From Nonomuraea fuscirosea (GTDB lineage Bacteria > Actinomycetota > Actinomycetes > Streptosporangiales > Streptosporangiaceae), in the NCBI RefSeq assembly GCF_003001935.1, contig NZ_PVNG01000025.1, positions 62,001-126,000 of the forward strand: DNA of 64,000 nt. The letters are read 5' to 3'. The notes beneath the pieces were generated by a model that saw nothing but the letters and a program-made list of their open reading frames with translations, had not been told where the DNA came from and searched no databases. The translations under genes were made by a program, and so were the position numbers. The stretch's first letter is position 1. Each line of letters begins with the position of its first letter. This document shows, in pieces, positions 33,885 to 41,308 of this stretch.

Positions 33885-34625
33885 GTGGCGGACGCGTGGA
33901 TCCTCCATCCCGACTACCGGACTCCTCCGGCCCCCACAGACGCGGACTTCCCACCGGGTCCCTGGCGCCATCCCGACGGCGGCCAGATCATGAACGGCAC
34001 CTACGAGCGGCCCCTGCCCAAGCTGCGGACGGAGGTCGTGACCGTCTGGTACGGCTACGCCCTGAGCCGCTGGCGCGGCCCGCGCATGCCGAGGTTCAGC
34101 AGCCCGATGGTGTCGGCCTGGAATCCGGTGCTGGCCCAGGGCCTGGCCGCCGCGCCCGGCACGCCGACGCCGTACCGCGACGAGCTGTGGTGCGACCGGT
34201 GGATCGCCGAGGCGCTGCTGTACGGGCGCAAACCGTACGGGGCGTTCACCCTGCCGGCGGACGAGGCGCTGCGCTGGTGCGGCAAGAGCGGCGGGACGAG
34301 CCTGATCTACCACGCGCGGACGGAGGACGACGAGCTGGTGCGGGTGGTGGCGGGCACGTCGGAGCGTTACGCGCAGCTCTTCGACCTCGACGCGCTGATC
34401 GCCGACTACCGGGAGGCGCTGCCGGAGGAGCTGGCCGAGCCGGAGGTGCGGGCGCTGGAGGAGCACCGCTCCTGTTCCCCCGCGCTGCGTTACGTGCTGT
34501 GCGAGGACGCCGAGGCGCTCTTCGCCCGGGCCCCGCTTTCGGTCCGCGGCCTGACGCTCGGCTATCCGCCGCGCGAGACGGCCACCCGCATCGCCGCCCA
34601 CGTCACCTCGGGAGCGGCGACGTGA
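33885..34625 (+). CDS. Hypothetical protein of unknown family
   Basis: 246 residues beginning at a GTG (MADAWILHPDYRTPP) with AAAGG ten bases upstream. TCTAAT at 33835-33840 is a reasonable -10. The protein is soluble, with no signal peptide. Notable segments are ELWCDRWIAEALLYGRKPYGAF, EALRWCGKSGGTSLIY and a C-terminal acidic helix before CSPALRYVLCEDAEALF. No known fold or catalytic motif was recognised. It overlaps the HAD gene by 4 bp (GTGA), so the two are translated together and may act in the same process. Confidence 0.8.
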   Translation: MADAWILHPDYRTPPAPTDADFPPGPWRHPDGGQIMNGTYERPLPKLRTEVVTVWYGYALSRWRGPRMPRFSSPMVSAWNPVLAQGLAAAPGTPTPYRDELWCDRWIAEALLYGRKPYGAFTLPADEALRWCGKSGGTSLIYHARTEDDELVRVVAGTSERYAQLFDLDALIADYREALPEELAEPEVRALEEHRSCSPALRYVLCEDAEALFARAPLSVRGLTLGYPPRETATRIAAHVTSGAAT

Positions 34626-35317
34626 GCCTGTCCGGCGTCAAGGGGATCCTGTTCGACCTGGACGGCACCCTGCTCGACCACCGCGGCGCGGCCGACGCCG
34701 CGATCACCGCCTGGCTGGAGGATCACTCCCCCGGCCATCCGCGGCTGGGCGAGGCGGCCGCGTTGTGGGCCGGCTTCGAGGTGCCGTACCTGGCGATGTG
34801 GCAGGCGGGCCGCTGCTCGGCGCAGGAGCAGCGGCGGCTGCGGCTGTCCGCCCTGTGCGCGGAGCTGGCCGTTCCCGTCCCGGCCGACCTGGACGCCGCC
34901 TACGCCGGCTTCGCCGCCCGTTATCGCCGCGGCTGGGCCGCGTTCCCCGACGTCGCGCAGGCGCTGGCCGGGCTCGGCGGGTTCACGCTGGGGGTGCTGA
35001 CGAACGGCACGCAGCGCATGCAGGAGGAGAAGGTCCGCGTGATCGGGCTGGACGGCCTGGTCGGTCCGGTGCTGACCGGGGAGGTGCTGGACGGCCGGTT
35101 CAAGCCCGCGCCCGGCTGCTACGAGGGGGCCGCGGCGGCGCTCGGGCTGAGTCCGCGGGAGGTGCTGCTGGTGGGCGACGACGTACGCAACGACGTGACC
35201 GGGCCGGCGGCGGCCGGGATGCGCTCGGTCTGGCTCGACCGGCTCGGCGCCGAGCCCCCGCCCGCCGGTTTCCCGCGCATCACCTCGCTGACCGAGCTGC
35301 CCGGCCTGCTCCCCTGA
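34622..35317 (+). CDS. HAD-superfamily phosphatase
   Basis: 231 residues. All four HAD motifs are visible: ILFDLDGTLLDH (nucleophile Asp and acid/base Asp), VLTNGT (motif II Thr), a lysine in GRFKPAPG (motif III) and LLVGDDVRNDVTGPAAAG (motif IV acids). An alpha-helical cap of subclass I separates motifs I and II. It should dephosphorylate a small metabolite. Starts at a GTG overlapping the preceding gene. Its stop abuts the stop of the convergent phosphatase gene. Confidence 0.88.
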   Translation: MSLSGVKGILFDLDGTLLDHRGAADAAITAWLEDHSPGHPRLGEAAALWAGFEVPYLAMWQAGRCSAQEQRRLRLSALCAELAVPVPADLDAAYAGFAARYRRGWAAFPDVAQALAGLGGFTLGVLTNGTQRMQEEKVRVIGLDGLVGPVLTGEVLDGRFKPAPGCYEGAAAALGLSPREVLLVGDDVRNDVTGPAAAGMRSVWLDRLGAEPPPAGFPRITSLTELPGLLP

Positions 35318-36091
35318 TCACCGGGGTACGAACTCCGCCAGCGCCGACGCCTCCAGGTCGAACCCGCCCACGTGCGCCAGGTAGTCCCCCTTGACCAGCG
35401 GATCCCCCAGGTAGACCCCGCCCGCGCTGCGCACCAGCAGGGCTCCCGCCGCCACGTCCCACGGGTTGGACCCGGTGCCGTACGCGGCGTCCGACCAGCC
35501 GGCCGCGACGTGGGCGAGCTTGAGCGCGGCGCTGCCGACCTTGCGTACGGCGGAGAAGGAGCGCAGCAGCCGGCCGTAGCGCTCCAGCGCGAGCTCGCCG
35601 CCGGCGCCGAGGTCGAGCGGGGTCGGGTAGCTGGACAGCAGCATGGCCTCCCGGTCGCCGGTCGCCCCCGCGCTGCGCAGGGGTTTGCCGTTGCACCAGG
35701 CGCCGTCGGGGGTGGCGGTGAACTCGTCGTCGCGCACCGGGTCGTACACGACGCCGGCCACCAGCTCCCCGCGTACGGCGGCGGCGATGGACACGCAGAA
35801 GAACGGCAGGCCGGCGGCGAAGTTGGCGGTGCCGTCGATGGGGTCGACGTACCAGACGAGGTCGCCGGAGCCGGTGGTGCCGCCCTCCTCGCCCACGATC
35901 GCGCTGTGCGGCGCCCGCGCGTCGATGACGGCGCGGATGCTCACCTCGGCCGCGCGGTCGTGCTCGGTGACGGGGTCGTGGAAGTCGCGCTTGGTGCTCA
36001 CGTCGGGCCGGGACCTGAAGGCCGCGCGCAACTGGGGGCCGACGGCACGGGCCGCCGCGGAGGCGGTGTCGAGCAGGTGGGTCACATCCAT
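35318..36091 (-). CDS. Inositol monophosphatase family protein
   Basis: 257 residues. Metal-binding motifs are IVGEEGG (Glu), WYVDPIDGTANFAAGLPFFCVSIAA (DPIDGTxN) and SNPWDVAAGALLV (WDxAA). Lithium-sensitive phosphatases of this group hydrolyse inositol phosphates, 3'-phosphoadenosine nucleotides, fructose bisphosphate or histidinol phosphate. The substrate cannot be assigned here. The start follows GGGGAGAGGGC directly. It is convergent with the HAD gene, the two stop codons together making TGATCA. Confidence 0.88.
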   Translation of the reverse strand: MDVTHLLDTASAAARAVGPQLRAAFRSRPDVSTKRDFHDPVTEHDRAAEVSIRAVIDARAPHSAIVGEEGGTTGSGDLVWYVDPIDGTANFAAGLPFFCVSIAAAVRGELVAGVVYDPVRDDEFTATPDGAWCNGKPLRSAGATGDREAMLLSSYPTPLDLGAGGELALERYGRLLRSFSAVRKVGSAALKLAHVAAGWSDAAYGTGSNPWDVAAGALLVRSAGGVYLGDPLVKGDYLAHVGGFDLEASALAEFVPR

Positions 36092-36140
36092 GCCCTCTCC
36101 CCTACCGCTCGCGCGCCCGTGGCACACGCTTGAACGCTAC

Positions 36141-36178
36141 CTGACTCGTTTGTCAGGACATTCTGACCTGCGTTAAGC
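36141..36178 (+). promoter_or_regulatory. Promoter and GntR operators of the HutC-type regulator gene
   Basis: TTGTCA (36150-36155) and TTAAGC (36173-36178) are separated by 17 bp, so transcription should start within a few bases of the ATG at 36187 (leaderless). CTGAC, GTCAG and CTGAC occur in alternating orientation across 36141-36167, forming two overlapping inverted repeats that cover the -35 and spacer. This suggests autorepression. Confidence 0.65.
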
Positions 36179-36186
36179 TGATCAGC

Positions 36187-36927
36187 ATGACCGCGAACCT
36201 GGCCATCGACCTGGATCGATCCAGCCCCGTGCCGCTCTATTTCCAGGTGGCCGAGCAGATCGCCGAGGCGATCCGGCGGGGCGACCTGGCCCCCGGCTCG
36301 CGGCTGGACAACGAGATCCTGCTGGCCGACAAGCTCGGCCTGTCCAGGCCCACGATCCGCCAGGCGATCCAATACCTCGTGGACAAGGGCCTGCTGGTGC
36401 GCAAGCGCGGCGTCGGCACGCAGGTGGTGCACGGGCAGGTCAAGCGCTCGGTCGAGCTGACGAGTCTCTACGACGACCTGCGCCGGGCCGGCCAGGAGCC
36501 GGCCACGCAGGTGCTGGTCCTGGAGCCGCGGCCGGTGCTGGAGGAGATCGCCGCCATCCTGGGCGTGCCGGCCGGCTCCGAGATCCTCTATCTGGAGCGG
36601 CTGCGCTTCGCGGCGGGCGAGCCGCTGGCGGTGCTGCACAACTGGCTGCCGATCGGCCTGGCCAAGCTCACCGCCGCCGATCTCGAAGGCCGCGGCCTGT
36701 ACGAGTTGCTGCGCGGGGCGGGCGTGCGGATGCGGGTGGCCAACCAGCGCATCGGCGCGCGGGCCGCCACGCAGGCCGAGGCCCGGCTGCTGGAGGAGCG
36801 CCGGGGCGCGCCGCTGCTGACCATGCTCCGCACCACCTACGACGACCAGGGCCGGGCGGTCGAGCACGGCTCACACGTCTACCGGGCCTCTCACTACTCG
36901 CTGGAGGTCACGCTCATCGAGCGCTGA
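36187..36927 (+). CDS. GntR family regulator, HutC/UTRA subfamily
   Basis: 246 residues. The winged helix VAEQIAEAIRRGDLAPGSRLDNEILLADKLGLSRPTIRQAIQYL (about 21-64) is followed by a UTRA ligand domain (about 90-240, with EILYLERLRFAAGEPLAVLHNWLP). UTRA regulators sense small molecules such as sugar phosphates, histidine intermediates or fatty acids. The gene is preceded by a leaderless promoter with overlapping operators. Its 3' end overlaps the convergent DedA gene by 34 bp. No obvious target operon adjoins it. Confidence 0.88.
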   Translation: MTANLAIDLDRSSPVPLYFQVAEQIAEAIRRGDLAPGSRLDNEILLADKLGLSRPTIRQAIQYLVDKGLLVRKRGVGTQVVHGQVKRSVELTSLYDDLRRAGQEPATQVLVLEPRPVLEEIAAILGVPAGSEILYLERLRFAAGEPLAVLHNWLPIGLAKLTAADLEGRGLYELLRGAGVRMRVANQRIGARAATQAEARLLEERRGAPLLTMLRTTYDDQGRAVEHGSHVYRASHYSLEVTLIER

Positions 36928-37550
36928 GCGTCGTCGTCCTCCTCCGCGCCGACCACCCGGGCGGCGCGGCGCTTGAGGAAGAGGGTGGTGGCGACGCCGA
37001 ACAGGACGGCCACCACGAGCCCCGCCCAGGAGAAGCCCTTGAGCCACTTCTCGGCGACGAGCCCGAGACTGTAGATCACCGCGGTGGTGCCGCCCGCCCA
37101 GACGATGCCGCCGAGCACGTTGGCGACGGCGAACCTCCAGTACGGCATGCGCAGCGCCCCCGCCAGCGGCCCGGCCAGGATGCGCAGCAGGGCGATGAAG
37201 CGCCCGAAGAACACCGCCCACATGCCGAACCGGTGGAAGTACTCCTCCGCCCTGCCCACGTGCCGGGGCCCGAAGTGCTTGGGGAAGCGCCGCCCGAGCC
37301 GGGCGAACATGGGAGCGCCACCCTTGCGCCCGATCGCGTATCCGGCCGAGTCGCCGACGATGGCGCCGGCGCTCGCGCAGGCGCCCACCCACACCGGGTC
37401 CACCACGCCCCTGGAGGCCAGGATCGAGGCGCTGACCAGGACGATCTCGCCCGGTAGCGGGATGCCGAGGCTCTCCAGCCCGATCACGAGCGCGACCGTC
37501 GCGTACAGCCATCCGGCGGGGATCGCCTGCAGCCACTCGTCGATGTGCAC
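36894..37550 (-). CDS. DedA family membrane protein
   Basis: 218 residues with several membrane helices and re-entrant segments. Family marks are LESLGIPLPGEIVLVSAS, GDSAGYAIGRKGG, RFGMWAVFFGRFIALLRILAGPLAGALRMPYWRF and ANVLGGIVWA. DedA proteins take part in membrane phospholipid recycling (undecaprenyl-phosphate and PE flipping in characterised members) and proton-dependent envelope maintenance. GTG start with only a weak ribosome site. Convergent with, and overlapping, the GntR gene. Confidence 0.88.
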   Translation of the reverse strand: MHIDEWLQAIPAGWLYATVALVIGLESLGIPLPGEIVLVSASILASRGVVDPVWVGACASAGAIVGDSAGYAIGRKGGAPMFARLGRRFPKHFGPRHVGRAEEYFHRFGMWAVFFGRFIALLRILAGPLAGALRMPYWRFAVANVLGGIVWAGGTTAVIYSLGLVAEKWLKGFSWAGLVVAVLFGVATTLFLKRRAARVVGAEEDDDAQRSMSVTSSE

Positions 37551-37615
37551 CGGCCAACACTAGCGCCGCCCCGGACCTGACCGGCACAGAAATCCGAGCC
37601 CCCGGCCACCCCGCT

Positions 37616-37637
37616 CGCCCGCGGCCGGGCGCGGGCG
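37616..37637 (-). terminator. Intrinsic hairpin after the aldo-keto reductase gene
   Basis: An 8-bp GC stem CGCCCGCG/CGCGGGCG with a 6-nt loop lies a few bases beyond the reductase stop codon on the minus strand. There is no U-tract. Also downstream of nothing on the plus strand. Confidence 0.5.
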
Positions 37638-37643
37638 TTCCGG

Positions 37644-38633
37644 TCAGCGTTCGCTGTCGAGCTCGGCCATCATGACGTCCGGGTAGCGGTCGCCGGCGGC
37701 GGCGCCGGCCGGGACGGCGGCCTCGATCGCGGCCAGGTCGCCGGACGACAGCTTCACGTCGAGCGCGCCGAGCGCCTCGCTCAGCCGCTCGCGGCGGCGG
37801 GCGCCGACGAGCGGCACGATGTCCTCGCCCTGCGCGAGCACCCAGGCGATGGCCAGCTGCGCCACCGTGGCGCCCTTGCCGTCGGCGACCGCCCGCAGCG
37901 CCTCCACCAGCGCCAGGTTGCGGGCGAGGTTGTCGCCGGAGAAGCGCGGCGAGTACGCGCGGAAGTCGCCGGCGTCCAGCTCGCGGTCCTTGCTCCAGTG
38001 GCCGCTCAGCAGCCCGCGCGACAGCACGCCGTAGGCGGTCACGCCGATCCCCAGCTCGCGGCAGACGGGCAGGATCTCCCGCTCGATGCCCCGGGACAGC
38101 AGCCCGTACTCGATCTGCACGTCGCTGATGGGATGCACGGCGTGGGCGCGGCGGATGGTGTCGGCGCCGGCCTCGGACAGCCCGATGTGGCGTACGTGGC
38201 CCTTGGCGGCCTCCTCGGCGATGGCCCCGACCGTCTCCTCGATGGGCACGGCCGGATCGACGCGGGAGAGCCGGTAGACGTCCACGTGGTCGGTGCCGAG
38301 GCGGCGCAGCGTGTAGGCGAGCGAGTTCTTGACCGCGACCGGCCGGCCGTCGACGCCGTGCCAGCCGCCGTCGTGGTCGCGCAGCGCGCCGAACTTCACG
38401 CTGATCCGCACGGCGTCGCGCGGGCGGCCGCGCAGTGCCTCGGCGATGAGCAGCTCGTTGGCGCCCATGCCGTAGAAGTCGCCGGTGTCGAGCAGGGTGA
38501 TGCCCGCGTCGAGCGCGGCGTGGATGGTCGCGATGGCCTCGGTCCTGTCGGCCGGCCCGTAGAGGTCGGTCATGCCCATGCAGCCGAGCCCGAGGTCGGA
38601 CACGGCGGGGCCGTCGGTTCCCAGAGTTCTCAT
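37644..38633 (-). CDS. Aldo/keto reductase
   Basis: 329 residues. A TIM-barrel oxidoreductase with GLGCMGMTDLYG, LDTGDFYGMGANE (catalytic Asp and Tyr), ISVKFG (Lys) and the NADPH-binding AIAWVLAQGEDIVPLVGARR end. The catalytic histidine, normally in a motif like YxLHRVDP, reads VYRLSRVDP here, so Ser replaces His. This occurs in some relatives and may shift activity toward oxidation or binding. ATG start with no ribosome site. A TTGAAA-17-CATACT promoter places the transcript start at the ATG, so leaderless. The promoter is embedded in a palindrome. Confidence 0.87.
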   Translation of the reverse strand: MRTLGTDGPAVSDLGLGCMGMTDLYGPADRTEAIATIHAALDAGITLLDTGDFYGMGANELLIAEALRGRPRDAVRISVKFGALRDHDGGWHGVDGRPVAVKNSLAYTLRRLGTDHVDVYRLSRVDPAVPIEETVGAIAEEAAKGHVRHIGLSEAGADTIRRAHAVHPISDVQIEYGLLSRGIEREILPVCRELGIGVTAYGVLSRGLLSGHWSKDRELDAGDFRAYSPRFSGDNLARNLALVEALRAVADGKGATVAQLAIAWVLAQGEDIVPLVGARRRERLSEALGALDVKLSSGDLAAIEAAVPAGAAAGDRYPDVMMAELDSER

Positions 38634-38639
38634 AGGCAA

Positions 38640-38680
38640 AGTATGCCCATGAGACTGACAGATTTCAAATTCTGTCAGTC
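38640..38680 (-). promoter_or_regulatory. Promoter with embedded 28-bp palindrome (operator or terminator)
   Basis: Perfect 10-bp arms GACTGACAGA (38653-38662) and TCTGTCAGTC (38671-38680) flank an 8-bp AT-rich centre. On the minus strand the centre holds the TTGAAA -35 (38663-38668) of the reductase promoter, whose CATACT -10 is at 38640-38645. The same palindrome contains the stop codon of the upstream kinase gene. It could act as repressor operator for the reductase, as a hairpin ending the kinase transcript, or both. Confidence 0.65.
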
Positions 38681-39192
38681 GCTAGTAGGCGCGTCGCGTC
38701 GGCCCGGGAGGCGACCCGGACGAACCTCAGGTGCGCGTTGGCCGGATCGGCCCGCGCCCGGGCGTAACGCTCCCGGTAGACGGCGTGCCGCCGCCACGCC
38801 CACCACAGGATCGACTCGTCCTTGTCGAGCAGGAACCGGAAGGACTCCTTGTTGCCGTTCCAGAGCTCGGCTCCGGTGGTCATCCTGCGCAGGGTCCTGA
38901 CCAGCAGCCGGCGCATCACGGTGCGCCTCGGCAGGTCGATCCAGACCACGGTGTCGGCGCGCGACCACACCAGGTCCCGCACGGCGGAGTAGTTGCCGTC
39001 CACCACCCAGCCGTCGGCGGCGGTGAACCGCTCGACCTCGGCGCGGAACTCCTCCTCGGGACGGGGCTGCCAGCCGGACATGTGGAAGATCGAGTCGAGT
39101 TCGAGCCAGGGCACGCCCAGCCGTCCGGCCAGCGCCGAGGACAACGTCGACTTGCCGGAACCGGAGTTCCCCACCACGGATACGCGTTTCAC
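38665..39192 (-). CDS. Small P-loop kinase (adenylate-kinase/FlaR-like)
   Basis: 175 residues. Walker A VVGNSGSGKSTLSSALA (about 7-23) is followed by WLELDSIFHMSGWQPRPEEEF, typical of the topology-modulation/FlaR-like adenylate-kinase relatives, then WVVDGNYSAVRDLVWSRADTVVWIDLP and an Arg-rich lid. The substrate of this family is unknown. A nucleotide or nucleoside is likely. The last codons lie in the palindrome that also carries the next gene's promoter. Confidence 0.82.
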   Translation of the reverse strand: MKRVSVVGNSGSGKSTLSSALAGRLGVPWLELDSIFHMSGWQPRPEEEFRAEVERFTAADGWVVDGNYSAVRDLVWSRADTVVWIDLPRRTVMRRLLVRTLRRMTTGAELWNGNKESFRFLLDKDESILWWAWRRHAVYRERYARARADPANAHLRFVRVASRADATRLLATDRI

Positions 39193-39274
39193 CCGCGAAT
39201 CCTCTCAGGCGGCCGTCGTCCGGTCCGCCCTGTTTCGGACGGGTTACGTTCGTCGATGAGCCCCTCCGCAACCC

Positions 39275-39304
39275 TTGGCAACACACCTCCCCGACACCTA
39301 AGGT
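39275..39304 (+). promoter_or_regulatory. Probable promoter of the GH127-peptide-import operon
   Basis: TTGGCA (39275-39280) and TAAGGT (39299-39304), spaced by 18 bp, give a start near 39311 and a 27-nt leader with GGGAAG before the first ATG. No palindromic operator was noticed nearby, so induction may depend on a regulator elsewhere. Confidence 0.6.
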
Positions 39305-39337
39305 TCAGTGCAATGCCACACATTACTGGGAAGATTC

Positions 39338-41308
39338 ATGACGTCTAAGCAGGTCAAGGCCCTGGCCGGAGCCGTACGCACGGCCGCCGGGGCCGTACGA
39401 CCGGTGCCGGGAGCGCGCATCACCGGTGGTCTGTTACACCACTGGCAGGTCCGCAACGGCGCGGCCACGATCCCGCACACCATCGAGCAGCTCCGGGCGG
39501 CGGGCAACGTCGCCAACCTGAGCCGGCTCCTGGAGCAGGATCCCGCCCCCTACCGCGGCCGGTACCCGTTCCTGGACACCGATCTGTACAAGACCCTGGA
39601 GGGTCTGGCCTACGAGCTCGGCGACGGCCGCGCGGCCGAGCCGGTACGGGAGTTCTACGACGAGGTCGTCGGCCTGCTGGAGCGGGTCCAGGCCGAGGAC
39701 GGCTACCTCAACTCCTTCTTCCAGGACCCGGCGGCCGCCAGGAAGCCGTGGGAGGACCTGGCCTGGGGGCACGAGCTGTACAACCTGGGCCACCTCATCC
39801 AGGCCGCCGTCGCCGCGGCGCGCCGGATGGGCGACGAGCGGCTGCTGCGCGTGGCCGGGCGCTTCGCGGACCTGGTCGTGGAGCGCTTCGCCGAGCGGGG
39901 CGTGTGCGGGCATCCCGAGGTCGAGATGGCGCTGGTCGAGCTGTACCGGGAGACGGGCGTGCGCGCCTACCTCGACCTGGCCGCCGCGTTCGTCGACCGC
40001 CGCGGTTCCGGCCAGATCGAGCACAGCATCTTCTCCGCCGACTACTTCCAGGACCACGTGCCCTTCCGCGAGCTGCCGTCGGTGACGGGGCACGCGGTGC
40101 GGATGGCGTACCTGGCGGCCGGGGCCGCCGACGTCTTCCTGGAGACCGGCGACCGGTCGCTGTTCGCGGCGCTGGAGCGGCTCTGGGACGACATGGTGGC
40201 GAGCAAGCTCTACCTCACCGGCGGGCTGGGCAGCCGGCACTCCGACGAGGCCGTCGGCGACCGCTACGAGCTGCCGTCCGAGCGCGCCTACAGCGAGACC
40301 TGCGCGGCCATCGCGGTGATGCAGTGGGGCTGGCGGATGTTCCTGGCCACGGGCGGCGCGAAGTACCTCGACGTGTTCGAGCGGGTGCTCTACAACGCCT
40401 ACGCCGTGGGCCTGTCGGAGGACGGCCGGGCGTTCTTCTACGACAACCCGCTGCAACGCCGTCCCGACCACGAGCAGCGCAGCGGCGCGGAGCCCGGCGG
40501 GGAGCCGCTGCGCCGCTCCTGGTTCGGCTGCCCGTGCTGCCCGCCGAACATCGTGCGCTGGATGGCTCAGCTGGCCGACTACGTGGCGGCGGAGCGGGAC
40601 GGCGCGCTGCTGATCGCCTGCTACACCCCGGCCAGGATCACGGGCGAGCGGCTGGACCTGGCGATGGAGACCTCCTACCCGTGGGACGGCGACGTCCACC
40701 TGACGGTCGGGCGGGCGCCGGAGGAGCCGTACGGGATCGTGCTGCGGGTGCCGGGCTGGGCCCGCGGCGCGACGGTCACCGTCAACGGCGAACCGCACGA
40801 CGCCGCGCCTTCCGCGAAGCGCGCGGAGGCCGCGGCAGACTCCCCCGGCGGGAGTGCGGACGGTGGCTGGCTGAGGATCGAGCGGCGCTGGGCGCCCGGC
40901 GACGAGGTGCGGCTCACGCTGCCGATGCCGGTCCGCGCCCACGGCTCGCACCCCCACCTCGACGCCACCAGAGGCGCGCTCGGCATCGCCCGCGGCCCGC
41001 TCGTCTACTGCGTCGAGCAGCAGGACAGCCCGTCGGCCGCGGTCGACGACCTGGTGGTCGGCGTGGCCGACGTCGCCGGCGCGCGGACCGGGCGGCGCGG
41101 CGAGGCCGTCGTGCTCGGGGTGACGGCCGGCGCCGCTCCCCCGCCGTCCACCGAGCTCTACCCCGAACTGTCCCTGGAGCGGGCGGCGATCACGGAGACG
41201 GCGGTCAGCGCGACCTTCGTCCCGTACTTCCTGTGGGGCAACCGCGGCCCCGAAGCCATGCGGGTCTGGGTCAGGTCCCGCACCACCGACGGAAAGAAGG
41301 CGACATGA
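39338..41308 (+). CDS. GH127 beta-L-arabinofuranosidase, cytoplasmic
   Basis: 656 residues with no signal peptide. The GH127 catalytic set is complete: Glu320 and Cys322 in YSETCAAI, and Cys400-Cys401 in GCPCCPPN. These match Glu338, Cys340, Cys417 (nucleophile) and Cys418 of Bifidobacterium HypBA1, where they bind zinc (published knowledge). HypBA1 releases arabinose from beta-L-arabinofuranosyl-hydroxyproline chains of extensin-like plant glycoproteins. The alpha/alpha barrel spans about 20-430, with beta-sandwich domains after it. It is the first gene of a nine-gene operon. Its stop overlaps the transporter lipoprotein start (ATGA). Confidence 0.9.
   Translation: MTSKQVKALAGAVRTAAGAVRPVPGARITGGLLHHWQVRNGAATIPHTIEQLRAAGNVANLSRLLEQDPAPYRGRYPFLDTDLYKTLEGLAYELGDGRAAEPVREFYDEVVGLLERVQAEDGYLNSFFQDPAAARKPWEDLAWGHELYNLGHLIQAAVAAARRMGDERLLRVAGRFADLVVERFAERGVCGHPEVEMALVELYRETGVRAYLDLAAAFVDRRGSGQIEHSIFSADYFQDHVPFRELPSVTGHAVRMAYLAAGAADVFLETGDRSLFAALERLWDDMVASKLYLTGGLGSRHSDEAVGDRYELPSERAYSETCAAIAVMQWGWRMFLATGGAKYLDVFERVLYNAYAVGLSEDGRAFFYDNPLQRRPDHEQRSGAEPGGEPLRRSWFGCPCCPPNIVRWMAQLADYVAAERDGALLIACYTPARITGERLDLAMETSYPWDGDVHLTVGRAPEEPYGIVLRVPGWARGATVTVNGEPHDAAPSAKRAEAAADSPGGSADGGWLRIERRWAPGDEVRLTLPMPVRAHGSHPHLDATRGALGIARGPLVYCVEQQDSPSAAVDDLVVGVADVAGARTGRRGEAVVLGVTAGAAPPPSTELYPELSLERAAITETAVSATFVPYFLWGNRGPEAMRVWVRSRTTDGKKAT

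Noticed and set aside
35315..35320. TGATCA at the junction of two convergent genes as a regulatory palindrome
   Set aside because: It is simply two abutting TGA stop codons on opposite strands. No further symmetry surrounds it.
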